A stretch of DNA of 64,000 nt from the NCBI GenBank assembly GCA_963693315.1, contig CAVNZG010001007.1, forward strand, positions 1 to 64,000, in the 5' to 3' direction. The notes beneath the pieces are model-generated. The model searched no databases. It was not told the DNA's origin and saw nothing but the letters and a program-made list of their open reading frames with translations. This DNA comes from Diogma glabrata. Lineage: Eukaryota > Arthropoda > Insecta > Diptera > Cylindrotomidae. The first letter of the stretch is position 1. The number at the start of each line of letters is the position of its first letter. Made by a program: the position numbers and the translations under genes. Shown piece by piece: positions 49,401 to 57,779 of this stretch.

Positions 49401-49573
49401 TGTTTGTACGGCAACATCATTTGAGTGACGCTACCAAAAGGTTCTCGGCAAAATTGGCTCCAAAGTTCTTGCCTGCAATGATTAAGACTAAGATTGGAAA
49501 TGTACTTTATGAGTGCATAGATATGAGCGGTAAGAATCTTGGAGTACATCACGCGAAAGACATCAGGGAATGA
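46253..49573 (+). CDS. pol: Inner element Pol: protease, RT, RNase H, integrase
   Basis: Pol copies element RNA into DNA and integrates it. The frame is open for 1106 codons in the -1 frame relative to gag; its real start is by frameshift in the overlap 46253-46403. Domains in order: aspartic protease with LLDSGASITIL (about 46590-46620), RT from about 47020 with IDSRRVNSLT, SSIDLKDAFWQIPL, MPFGLCNAPQ and the catalytic YLDD (47480-47491), RNase H with FIRCDASLTGIGSVLYQ and VPDALSRL, and integrase. The integrase has an HHCC finger (H...H, CDTCKQ) and catalytic D at 48754, D at 48934 and E at 49039, in the expected spacing. No chromodomain is seen. All motifs are intact, and the domain order RT-RH-IN is that of Ty3/gypsy. 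Confidence 0.95.
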   Translation: MFILSPVGKLPSESTCFGDGTLGSTSNEPEENDERCSNAGRSITTQETRIKSPSTFNFPSLHHTYFRRLERNIRYWRMRKLFRKACISSILSETKDPRPRLTIKILDKHISGLLDSGASITILGRNSLELLESAGTTYRKYTSCIRTADGTATKILGYIEIPITVNGSTKPMRFHIVPGLREELCLGIDFWEKFGIVPSFVSELTRTELQTVNIHNLTTDQQRELDMIKDSFPSFEVSGLGKTSLVEHVIDVGDGAPVKQRHYPTSPAVQLRVYAELDRMLQMGVIEESNSSWCSPVVLVQKESGKNRLCIDSRRVNSLTKKDAYPLPLIDGLLGRLNSTKYISSIDLKDAFWQIPLAEASRDKTAFTVPGRPLYQFRVMPFGLCNAPQTMCRLMHKVIPHQYHENVFVYLDDLLVVSSTFQEHMELLSKVSSLLRAAGLTINLKKSKFVLREVKYLGFLVGEDGLRTDPDKVRAVAEYPAPSTVKQIRRLLGMAGWYQRFIPNYASVVSPITDLLKKSSGKLKWTLEAQAAFENLKRLLTTAPVLVNPDYNKEFFIRCDASLTGIGSVLYQVDTDGQECPIAFMSKKLNKAQRNYSVSELECLAAILSVKKFRGYVEGHRFTIVTDHSSLKWLMSQKDLSGRLARWSLKLQHMDFTIVHQKGTQNIVPDALSRLYDDTHEELTEALSHHINDIKIDNEGYRHKEYTDMIAKVQSSPKDFPSVKVVDDKLYIRIEPRSDAIPNDVPVWKLWVPEPMTSNMIQKHHDDSTAAHGGVKKTLELLRRLYYWPGMASQVHNYVVSCDTCKQTKATNQILRPPMQYQFETARPWQRVYIDFLGPYPRSTLGNTVLLIVLDHATKFVLLKPLRNATSPKVNAFLRNEVFLTYGVPEFLHSDNGKQFTSRNFQNLLSDFGIKHIRTGVYSPQSNASERVNRSVLAAIRAFLKGQHTKWDSQIGEIAYALRAAVHSATKYSPYYLLFGQHPVSDGNTYQLLRSLHQLGEDAGEEMERTDHLTLLRNRVQQNLKAAFKKSQHQYNLRSKLRTFQPQQRVFVRQHHLSDATKRFSAKLAPKFLPAMIKTKIGNVLYECIDMSGKNLGVHHAKDIRE

Positions 49574-49897
49574 TGTCTTTTCGTTAGGTAGGGTTGTTCC
49601 TCTGGCTGATTGTCGTCTCTGGGGTTCACATCTTCAGGTCATACTTACTGGTTGTATCGGGGTGTCCATGGTGCTGACGTTCGGATGGATGGTCGGTCTC
49701 AATGCTCAGTGAAGTTCTTAAGGACTTCATGAGTGTTGGAACCGGTCATCGGTCTTGACGCCAGTGACTGTGGGTATCTCGATCCCAGATACAGTTTAAT
49801 AAGTGGAAGTAGTTCGGTGGTTTTCTGTCATGGAGGGGATGGCGACGTTTTTGTGATTTCAAGAGTAAAAATCTTGGTTTCTACCTTGAATTCATGG
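49574..49897 (+). other. Inner element 3' untranslated region
   Basis: Short region between the pol stop and the 3' LTR. It has no env-like frame. A purine-rich GGAGGGGATGG lies near 49831-49841, rather far from the LTR, and no clear polypurine tract adjoins the LTR (the last bases are TTGAATTCATGG). Confidence 0.6.
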
Positions 49898-51111
49898 TGT
49901 AACGATCGCAATAATCGCGAAACAATAATAAAACCAAATTCATCTTCGTTTTCAATTCAATAAAAATGCATTTCATTAGTTTCCGTTCATTCTTACATTA
50001 ATAATAATTTTAAAATTTTCTAAAACTTAACTGCTAGTTAAATTTTGAACATACTATAAAAAGCAAACGAACGTACTAAATTTTTATTTCCAATGCTAAT
50101 GAACAGACGTCGTTGTTAATCATTACTGAATTTTCGGAGATTGCCCGATTTTGTTTTGACATCATAAGATGGAAAAATCAAAATCACATTTTGCAATTTC
50201 ATAATTTAAAAATTATAATTCATTCCATTTTTGCTTTTCAAAAGGATTACAACATCCAATAATCTATTTTAATTTATATAGATCAATGTCATTTGATAGT
50301 ATTATTTAACCTTGATGTGATAAATCAATAATATTGTAATTCAAAAGTGATGTATTTAATTGCAATCAAGCAAATAAAAAAAGAAGTGTAAACAAAGAAA
50401 AATTCCAAGGTCGTTTTGTTTAATTGTTAGAATTGATTTCTAATTTTAATAACTTTTTTGTGAAAGCATTATTTATTGGCTGTAATTACAATGGAAGATT
50501 ACACCCCGCTAAGTAGTTTACAGTGATTTGTGTTTTTGTTTGTTCATCAAAAAGCTGATAATTTGGATGACAATTTCAATTATATTTTTTTATTTTATTT
50601 CATAGAAGGATAATTGTTGTCATTAATTGTTAAATCTGCTTTATAAATTGTGGCAGTACATGAAGATAAAGTATCCACTGATGTTATCGAAAGTATGAAT
50701 AGCAAGGATAACAGTGATCGAAGCTATTACCACAGTTAGAGACAATCGTTTGTTTGATGGTTGTTCCGGTTGTTAAAACCGCATGGATTCAAAGGCAGAT
50801 ATATAAATGGGAAGTTAGAAGGTCAAACGCTAGTCAAGGGATATTGGAAAATCAAACAAATAAATTAAAACAACAGAATATTGATGACAGCAATCAACAG
50901 TTACAACTAAGGTATTTATTATTAATATTTATGTTAATTTTAATTTAGACATTACTTTTGTAATGTCGAGATAAACTAAGGAAAAAGATAATAAGAGATT
51001 CCCAAATCTCGGATTCGAATGGGAACGGTCTGTTCACTCCGAATTCCTTTAAGTACCGTAACATTACTATTAATTTCTTTGTGTGATTATATTAAAGGTC
51101 CAAATACAATA
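49898..51111 (+). repeat. 3' LTR of the inner element
   Basis: 1214 bp, the same as 40725-41938 except near the 3' end, where ATACAATA replaces ATATAATA. A frame inside its last 93 bp (from 51019) happens to join the resumed outer gag. That fusion is a chance read-through. Confidence 0.92.
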
Positions 51112-53919
51112 GATTTAATAAACAGGTTCACAGAAATTAGATCCAAACTTGAAATTTTGCATGAATTAAATACAATTAAACAAAAACATAATGAAACGGC
51201 TAAATCATATGGTAGTAGAATACAGATTCTTTTAGCACAATTAAATGAATTGTGTATTGTGGAAGCAGGTAAAGATTCGAAGAAAACTGTTGAACTGTTG
51301 AACGGTCAAACAGCATTAATCGCTTTTCAAGAAGGATTAAACTCTAATATTCGAATGTTAGTCAAATCAATCAATTGTAAAACGCTTAAGGAATCTATAT
51401 CTAAAGCTTGCGAAGAAGAATCACTTTACAACCGACATTATAATTTAGCTTTGGTAAAATGCCAACTTTGTGAAAAACTTGGCCATTTAGCGAATAATTG
51501 TTATAAATTAAAACTTGTGCAAGCGTCTTTTGAAAAAAGAACATCACATTTTGTTTCAGAAAATTCTGATAGACCTAAATCAATTCGCAATTTCAATATA
51601 AATTGTGCATACTGTAAAAAATCGGGTCATCATATAAACAACTGTTTTAAAAGAAAAAATGCTGAGATTCAAAAAAATAATATTGCACAAACCAATTCTC
51701 CGTCTTTAAATAAAATAGAGTTAGTTAAAACGGGTGATTCAAAAAACCTAATGGGGCTCAACCACGTCGATGAAAGCTGTGCGAGCCAAATTTCTTTAAT
51801 TTCTTCAAGTTCGACAATTTTTCATACTTTTTCAAAATACCTGATGACTTGGTTTTCATTTTTGACACATGACTTATTTCCAGGTAAGACTTCTTATATG
51901 CTGAAACCGAATTTTTTATATATTTTGCCAATTATTATGGTTTTTTTTATATTTGGTTTTCAAGTTTTTTCTGTTTTACCTTCTTTTGTCATGGTTTCAA
52001 TATTATCAATAATAATAAATTTTTTGAAAACTCGGGAAATCAGTTTTTCAATTTTTAATTTTTTTTTGAATAAATTAGGATCAAAAAGATTTTACACTTT
52101 AATAGCATTAAATAATATCGACATTGTTCCAATCAATATAAACTTGCAACCGGATCGCGAATTAAAATTTTTACTTGATACAGGTGCAAGTATTAGTATT
52201 ATTAAAAAAGGATCAATTAATGGCGAAGTTTTATGCTACCCTGATGAAAAATGTAAAATCACAGGTATTTCCTCAAATCCTTTTTGGACATTAGCTAAAT
52301 GTTATGGAGAAATTATACTTGATGTTGACCACAAGATTTCTCAGACATTTCAGTTAGTAGATAATAATTTTCCAATTTCTTGTGATGGCATATTGGGAAA
52401 AGATTTCCTTGAACAAAATCGTTGCATTATTGATTATGCACAAAATTTTTTAACAGTATCTTGTAAAACAAAAACCTTTAAGTTTGTTTTAAAACAGAAT
52501 ACTCAATTGCCACAAAAATCTATTGCTGGTCGTACAGAAAAACTGGTCGGACTAGCCTTCCCTGGTATTAGTGATGGTGAATATTTTTGTCAAACCAATA
52601 AATCCTCTGAACCTTTATATTTAACCAATCCTTTAATAAAAATAAATAAACAAATTGGTTATACCTCGATATTAAATTCAGGAGATGATGAATTATTTTT
52701 GGAAGATATAGATATAGTTTTGGAGCCGTTAGATAATAAAAACATAAATGTTGTAACTCGTGCTCAAGCTAAGAATAATGAAGATAAAATGATCGATATG
52801 TCTGTGTCAAATGACGAAATAAACGAAGATTTGCAAAATAATTCAAATATTGTAGAGATTACTTCAGAAACCGATATAAATTCAGCTATTTCTCAATTCC
52901 ATGATGGACCATTTGGTGGACATCAAGGAATAAATCGTACCTACAACCGCATGAAGTGCTATTTCAATTTTAAAAATATGTTTAACCGAATCAAAGATTA
53001 TATTAATTCATGTAAAAGTTGCCAGATAAATAAAGTTCCTAAAAATACTAAAATGCCAATGGTCATTACCGACACTTCATCACAACCATTTGAACGAGTT
53101 GCATTAGACATTGTAGGACCAATAAACCCCGTTACTGTAAATGGTAATTCTTATATACTAACGATGCAAGACGATTTGACAAAGTATAGTATCGCAATAC
53201 CACTACCTAATCAAGAAGCCGAAACCGTCGCTCGTGCATTCGTTGAACAATTTATTTGTGTTTACGGTGCTCCGACATCGATACTGACAGATCAAGGTAG
53301 TAATCTTTTAAGCAAATTATTTACAAATGTTACACGCCTTTTCAAAATCAATAAAATGAAGACATCCCCATATCATCCACAAACGAACGGAGCTCTGGAA
53401 AAAAGTCATTTAAATCTTGCAAATTATCTACGTAATTACACAAATTTAGATAAAAACGATTGGGATAATTGGATTCCATATGCTATGTTTTGTTATAATA
53501 GTACACCACATAGTGTTACTAAATTTATGCCGTATGAATTATTATTTGGTCATAAACCTATCATTCCATCATCATTTCTAAAAACCATTCAACCACTATA
53601 TAATTATGATGATTACGTTAAACAATTAAACTTTAAAATGCAAAACTCTTTTGACATAGCGAAATCTAATATAGTTAATTCTAAGGAACGATCTAAAATT
53701 TTATATGATAATTTTATCAACCCTACGAAATTTATTCAAGGTGAATTAGTTTTATTAAAAAATGAAAATCGTAAAGGAAAACTTTCTCCATTGTGGTTAG
53801 GACCTTATAAAATTAATGAAATCTTAACAGAAGAAAATTCAATAATTGAGAATGGAAAAACATTAAGGACAGTTCATAATAATCGATTGAAAAAATTCAA
53901 AAACGAATTCGATATTTAA
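51112..53919 (+). pseudogene. Outer element Gag-protease-integrase frame without RT/RNase H
   Basis: The frame continues the outer gag from 51116. In order it shows a capsid C-terminal region, two CCHC knuckles (CQLCEKLGHLANNC 51460-51501; CAYCKKSGHHINNC 51604-51645), a hydrophobic stretch (51909-52032), an aspartic protease with FLLDTGASISIIK (about 52165-52205) and GILGKDFLEQNRCIIDY, a linker, VTRAQAKN (about 52750), and integrase. The integrase has an HHCC finger and catalytic D (53107), D (53290) and E (53398). RT and RNase H would normally sit between protease and VTRAQAK, and both are absent with the frame kept. The stop is at 53917-53919. It is called a pseudogene only because gag is split by the inner element. 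Apart from that, no lesion is visible. Confidence 0.88.
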
Positions 53920-54260
53920 ATATGTACAGAAATAAAGAAAAACAAATTTGTACAAATTTATATAATAAATATATGTATAAGAACTTTGTATTATATTTTT
54001 TTTCAAAACAAAAAAAAATTTTTTTATAATTGTATTATAATTTAGTTAAAATTCATATAGTAAATATATTACTATTTTCAATTATTAGAAGTTTATTCTA
54101 GTTTAAAAAAAAAAAAAAAAATTTCATTTAAAACAATATTGATTAAAATAAATTTGAAATAATTTTTATAAAATGAAATTAAACTTTAATAGTTCTAGTT
54201 ATATATATAATTTTTCTATTTCTATATAATCTATTTATATTAATCTTATGGGTGGAGGGG
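53920..54260 (+). other. Outer element 3' untranslated region and polypurine tract
   Basis: AT-rich sequence without an env-like frame. It ends with GGGTGGAGGGG (54250-54260) directly before the 3' LTR, a good polypurine tract for plus-strand priming. Confidence 0.75.
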
Positions 54261-54603
54261 TGTTGTGTAGCACAACATTATGCTATGCAACGGAATATAT
54301 AAATAAACCTTTATCTTTCTAATTAACCTGAAATTATAAATACATTTAAATACATTTTTAGTACATAAGTTATTAATGTACTAATTAGATATTTAAGGAG
54401 AATTTTAATTGAAAAACATTCAGAATTGATCTGATGATCAAATAATAAACATCTAAAATATAAATATTTTATTTAATTTTGTAAATAATTAAAGTTTTTT
54501 AAAATAAAAGAAACAAAGAAAGTTTATATAATAAATGTTTTATTATTCATTTTGTGAAAATTATGGTTCTTTTGTGTTTTGTGAACGACGACCACCCACA
54601 ACA
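54261..54603 (+). repeat. 3' LTR of the outer element
   Basis: 343 bp, apparently identical to 39011-39353. It is followed by CATT, the target duplication. Confidence 0.93.
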
Positions 54604-54614
54604 CATTGTTGCAC

Positions 54615-54680
54615 ACTTCTTTACTTACTTGAGTTTAATTGATCTCAAAAATCACCAATAAATTTAAGTTCCCTTAATGT
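54615..54680 (+). repeat. SINE body fragment, right part of the split copy
   Basis: ACTTCTTTACTTACTTGAGT and the following ATTGATCTCAAAAATC match the SINE body at 55126-55165. Joined to 37560-37685 it reconstitutes the same repeat, which confirms the nested insertion. Confidence 0.7.
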
Positions 54681-54972
54681 AGTTTAATATAAATATATAT
54701 AGGACTACAAATTGACCAAGTGTTAGCCATTGATTTCACATTGATTTGAAACAATCAATTATGACTGTACAATCGTCCTTTAGGATGTTAATTAGACAAG
54801 AAATGTTCCCCATTCTATGAATTCACACAAAGTATTGTCTAGAAATTTAATGCAAAAAAATCCCATATAATGTAAAAACATTTCCATAATATGGAGTCTA
54901 ATGACAGTGGAAAAATTCAACTTAAGTAAAACAAATAAGTGATGAAAAAGTTTCAACTTCGAAATTGTCATC

Positions 54973-55190
54973 GCCTCAACGGCGTAATCGATAGCGTCTG
55001 CCTAAGAATTCGAGCCAGGCTCTGACGAGGACGGTTCGAATTCATCCGAAACACGAAAAATGTGAAGTGGAGTTTTTTTCTGAGAAACTTCAAACCATAC
55101 CTTTGAATTGAAAAGATTCCAATTACTTCTTTACTTACTTGAGTTTAATTGATCTAAAAAATCCCCAATAATTTAATCAGGTTTTAAAAA
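54973..55190 (+). mobile_element. tRNA-derived SINE
   Basis: The 5' part is tRNA-like. GCCTCAA is followed by an A-box-like GGCGTAATCGATAGCG (54981-54996) and a B-box GGTTCGAATTC (55033-55043), at a spacing close to that of tRNA genes. These are RNA polymerase III promoter elements. The acceptor stem is not restored at the 3' side, so it is not a working tRNA gene. The body (55050-55170) occurs again in the split copy at 37560-37685 / 54615-54680, proving it is an interspersed repeat. The 3' end is uncertain. Confidence 0.7.
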
Positions 55191-55815
55191 TTGTTTCTTT
55201 TGTCTTAGCAACATGTAATTCACAAATGATTAGAGGTTAAGTTTTGTTACAGTTGTTATATAGTTATCGCACATAATGAAGACGTTAGATTTATCTATAG
55301 AACATACTTATTTTATAACTAATCTGTGATTGCTAATTATTAATAGTCATATTATCTTTAGTCGATTGTAATTTTAAAAAAACAATAAAATTTGTCTAGC
55401 ATTTGTCTATCCTGATAAGTTCGGTAGAATCACAAATAATCAGAAGTGTTGTGTATATTAAAATATACCAAACCTAAATAAGGTTAATGAACTTATTATA
55501 CGTTTCTTTGTATGCATTTGTAGCAATGAAACCATGTCATCTTTAAAAGTTAATTTTCAACTCACGAGACATAATATTTCTATTACCAATCGGTAGAAAA
55601 TAAGAATATTATTCAGACCATCTCTTCTTTAAATAAACCATCACTCCTTAACATTTTCAATAATGTTATTTACTTTTAAATTTTATTAAAAACGATAAAG
55701 TAAGCTTGGCTGCATCAAATACCAAATATGGAAACAACAAACAAAATCAATATGACAGCCGTAGACTACTACTAAGTAAGATCGCATAGTTGAAGAGAAA
55801 AACATAGCTGACATA
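55191..55815. other. AT-rich DNA without recognisable feature
   Basis: No open frame or repeat that I can support. If the host gene at 56209-56736 continues downstream on the minus strand, this would be intron. Confidence 0.45.
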
Positions 55816-55817
55816 GG

Positions 55818-56112
55818 CTAGCTTAAGTGTATAGTCATCTATATGATTATACCTTATACACAAAAAATATAGTTCACAAAGTGGAGTTAGCTTAGCTCAA
55901 GTGTATAGCGAGTCCCAAACCAGTTTGTTTCAATAAACAAATAAACAACAATATTAATCTGGACAACTTATTATAAAAATCGAATATATTTATTGCAAAA
56001 GGCAAGATTAAGACCGGCTATATACTTGAGCTAAGCTAAATCAACTACGTAAACTATGGTTTTTGTATATATAAAGTTATCAAATGGATGACCATACACT
56101 TGACGGCTAAGA
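55818..56112. repeat. Foldback repeat, ~95-bp arms
   Basis: The left arm (CTAGCTTAAGTGTATAGTCATC...TTAGCTTAGCTCAAG) is mirrored by the right arm (CTTGAGCTAAGCTAA...GACCATACACTTGACGGCTAAG) with mismatches. A centre of about 100 bp separates them. It is non-coding and lies just 3' of the host exon, probably in an intron. Confidence 0.8.
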
Positions 56113-56208
56113 CGGTTACCCATGACAGTTAATGCAATGATGTAAATATGCATTTTAGATTGTAGTAAATGCGTTTTTTTAAACAAATGAGAAGAAAAAA
56201 AAATTTAC

Positions 56209-56736
56209 CTTGCCTGGCTTCCCTTCCGATAGAAATAAATTTCCTAAAACTGCAAGTGAAGTAACATGATCTGGAATCTTTTGTAACACACATTTTTTAT
56301 TTTCACCAACATATGCCAAATGACTTTCGCTAGAAACACTATTGTTTTCAACTTTGAAATTAAATATTCCTTCACAGTTGCGATTCACATATGGCCATGG
56401 TCCAGCAGCAGCACCGAATGTAAAGTATTTGTTCACATTTTTTTCTTCTACAGTTTTATTGCACACTTCAACTATATCATATAATTTTGATTGATCAACT
56501 GTTGGCAATAAATAAGGAACACCACCAATTTCCAAAATCGTAGGACTCCCGTTTAAACCTGAGTCAGCTAGATGATATGGAGCTTTCATTAAATTTGGAC
56601 AATCAACATATTCAACGAAAACATTTTCAAAATTTGTTTTTAATCCATTTCGTAGAACTTTTAAAACTTCTTCAATTGGTGGACTATACATAAGTTTTTC
56701 TTCAAAAGATAGAGATGAGGTTTCGAGCACTGACAT
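56209..56736 (-). CDS. C11orf54-type ester hydrolase (DUF1907), 5' coding exon
   Basis: This is the only clear host gene piece. The ATG at 56736 (CACAAAAATG context) begins a 176-codon frame. It contains LRNGLKTNFENVFVEYVDCP, LEIGGVPYLLPTVD, FGAAAGPWP and LGNLFLSEGKPGK. This order and these motifs match the N-terminal half of the C11orf54/PTD012 family, metal-dependent ester hydrolases of about 315 residues. At ...GKPGK the frame meets GGCAAG|GTAAAT (donor GT at 56208-56207), so coding should continue in another exon. The extra codons to 56179 are intron. I did not find the exon for the C-terminal half, which carries the metal-binding histidines in the family, in the window. It may lie beyond the repeat nest. 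Confidence 0.85.
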
Positions 56737-57005
56737 TTTTGTGAATTAAAAGCTTGAGCTTAGCTGATGACTAAATACAACTAAACCTTTCGACTTGTGC
56801 ACAGAATATTAAAATTTAAATGTTTTTCAAATATTTTATTTTGTTATATATAGAGATTGCAGACCAATACAATAAAAATATATATACAAAAGAAATCCAC
56901 TTATTTTTTAACATATGTATTTACAATAACAGTGAGACCTCGTATAAAATAAAACTGAGAATTCAGATAACGAACGGTTTAGGTTAACGAGTAATCTATT
57001 AATTT
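56737..57005 (-). promoter_or_regulatory. 5' region of the C11orf54-type gene
   Basis: The 270 bp upstream of the start codon should hold the 5' UTR and core promoter. No convincing TATA box or initiator could be singled out in this AT-rich sequence. A palindromic MITE starts directly upstream of it. Confidence 0.35.
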
Positions 57006-57007
57006 TA

Positions 57008-57570
57008 GTCCCTGGGCCTTCACCTACATAATTTTGTGATTACCACATATTTTATACTTCGTGATGCGCCTGTCCTTGACGAGCCTGAAAACATTTGTTC
57101 TATGATTTTTCTCAAATCGGCCGCTTTTGCGTTCGGCAAGCTCCGAAAAATGCCGATTGCCCGCGATCTTGTAAATTTGCTACCACATTTATTTCTTTTG
57201 ACTGTGGAGGTTGGAAATTTGTTTTAGAATACGAGGGTAAGCTTGTCCGACCAAAATGTGTTTGCCATTGTCGAGTCCGACAACTGACATTTTGGATGTT
57301 TGGGTTGTCGGACTAGACAATAGCAGTCAAATTTTTGTCGGACAAGGTTACCCTTGTGTTCTAAATCTAATTTCCAACCCCCATAGTTAAAAAAAACAAA
57401 AATTTAAAAGATCCCGGGCAATCGGCATTTTTCGGAGCTTGCCGAAAGCAAAAGCGGCCAATTTGAAAAAAATCGCAGAACAAATGTTTTCGGGCTCGTC
57501 AAGGACAGGCGCATCACGAAGTATAAAATATGTGGTAATCACAAAATTATGTAGGTGAAGGCCTAGGGAC
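57008..57570. repeat. Palindromic MITE, 563 bp, TA-flanked
   Basis: The outer arms of about 180 bp match closely. The left begins GTCCCTGGGCCTTCACCTAC and the right ends GTAGGTGAAGGCCTAGGGAC. TA flanks both sides (57006-57007, 57571-57572), suggesting Tc1/mariner-type insertion. The centre has further inverted blocks (TTGTCCGAC / GTCGGACAA). No coding capacity is seen. It lies about 270 bp upstream of the host gene start. Confidence 0.9.
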
Positions 57571-57779
57571 TATTTGGTTGTTTTGTAATAACTTTTAAAA
57601 GTAGCATCCCTAAATTTGACTAATGTTTAGCATAGGTGGGATCGTGCTGGAATTTTATTTTTTAAACATAATAATCGACTCAACATGTGTTGATATAAAC
57701 AAAACAAATTTTTTGGCAATTTCAATGATCATAGTTTAAATTTGCTTAAATTAGCTTAGCTTAAATTGGTTAGAAAAGA

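Larger units (their letters stand above)
40725..51111 (+). mobile_element. Inner Ty3/gypsy LTR retrotransposon, apparently intact, 10.4 kb
   Basis: Two 1214-bp LTRs (40725-41938, 49898-51111) differ at only one base that I can see. The 4-bp duplication GATT (40721-40724, 51112-51115) lies inside the outer gag, and the outer frame is recovered when the insertion is removed. Inside are a 2.7-kb leader with an extra ORF, gag, and a pol with protease, RT, RNase H and integrase, all open. Long LTRs of about 1.2 kb and the domain order recall the Osvaldo group, which is inference. No env-like ORF is seen in the 325 bp after pol. It is a good candidate for an active element. Confidence 0.93.
39011..54603 (+). 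mobile_element. Outer LTR retrotransposon (Ty3/gypsy-like) lacking RT and RNase H
   Basis: It is bounded by two 343-bp LTRs that look identical (39011-39353, 54261-54603) and by a 4-bp duplication CATT (39007-39010, 54604-54607). A TGG-starting sequence (TGGTGACAGCGG) one base after the 5' LTR may be the primer-binding site. GGGTGGAGGGG just before the 3' LTR is a good polypurine tract. Without the inner element it is only about 5.2 kb. Its single open frame encodes gag, zinc knuckles, protease and integrase. No RT or RNase H motif occurs anywhere, so it would depend on enzymes from another element. Identical LTRs point to a very recent insertion. Confidence 0.9.
37686..54614 (-). mobile_element. 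RTE-like non-LTR element, 5'-truncated, split by LTR elements
   Basis: A minus-strand element ends in a T-tract on the plus strand (its poly-A, 37683-37695). It is flanked by a 12-bp duplication ACTTCTTTACTT (37674-37685 and 54615-54626). Only its 3' part is present: coding from about 39006 down to 37703. The outer LTR retrotransposon (39011-54603) sits near its truncated 5' end, leaving a few bases (54608-54614) on the far side. A poly-A end, variable 5' truncation and a target duplication are typical of LINE insertion. Confidence 0.8.

Noticed and set aside
51019..51111. Start of the long frame inside the inner 3' LTR
   Set aside because: The first 31 codons are LTR sequence and also occur in the 5' LTR. 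The frame joins the outer gag by chance, so the coding feature is taken from the GATT duplication onwards.
54973..55045. Possible tRNA gene
   Set aside because: A- and B-box-like sequences are present, but the acceptor stem does not close and the downstream body is an interspersed repeat. It is called a SINE head.
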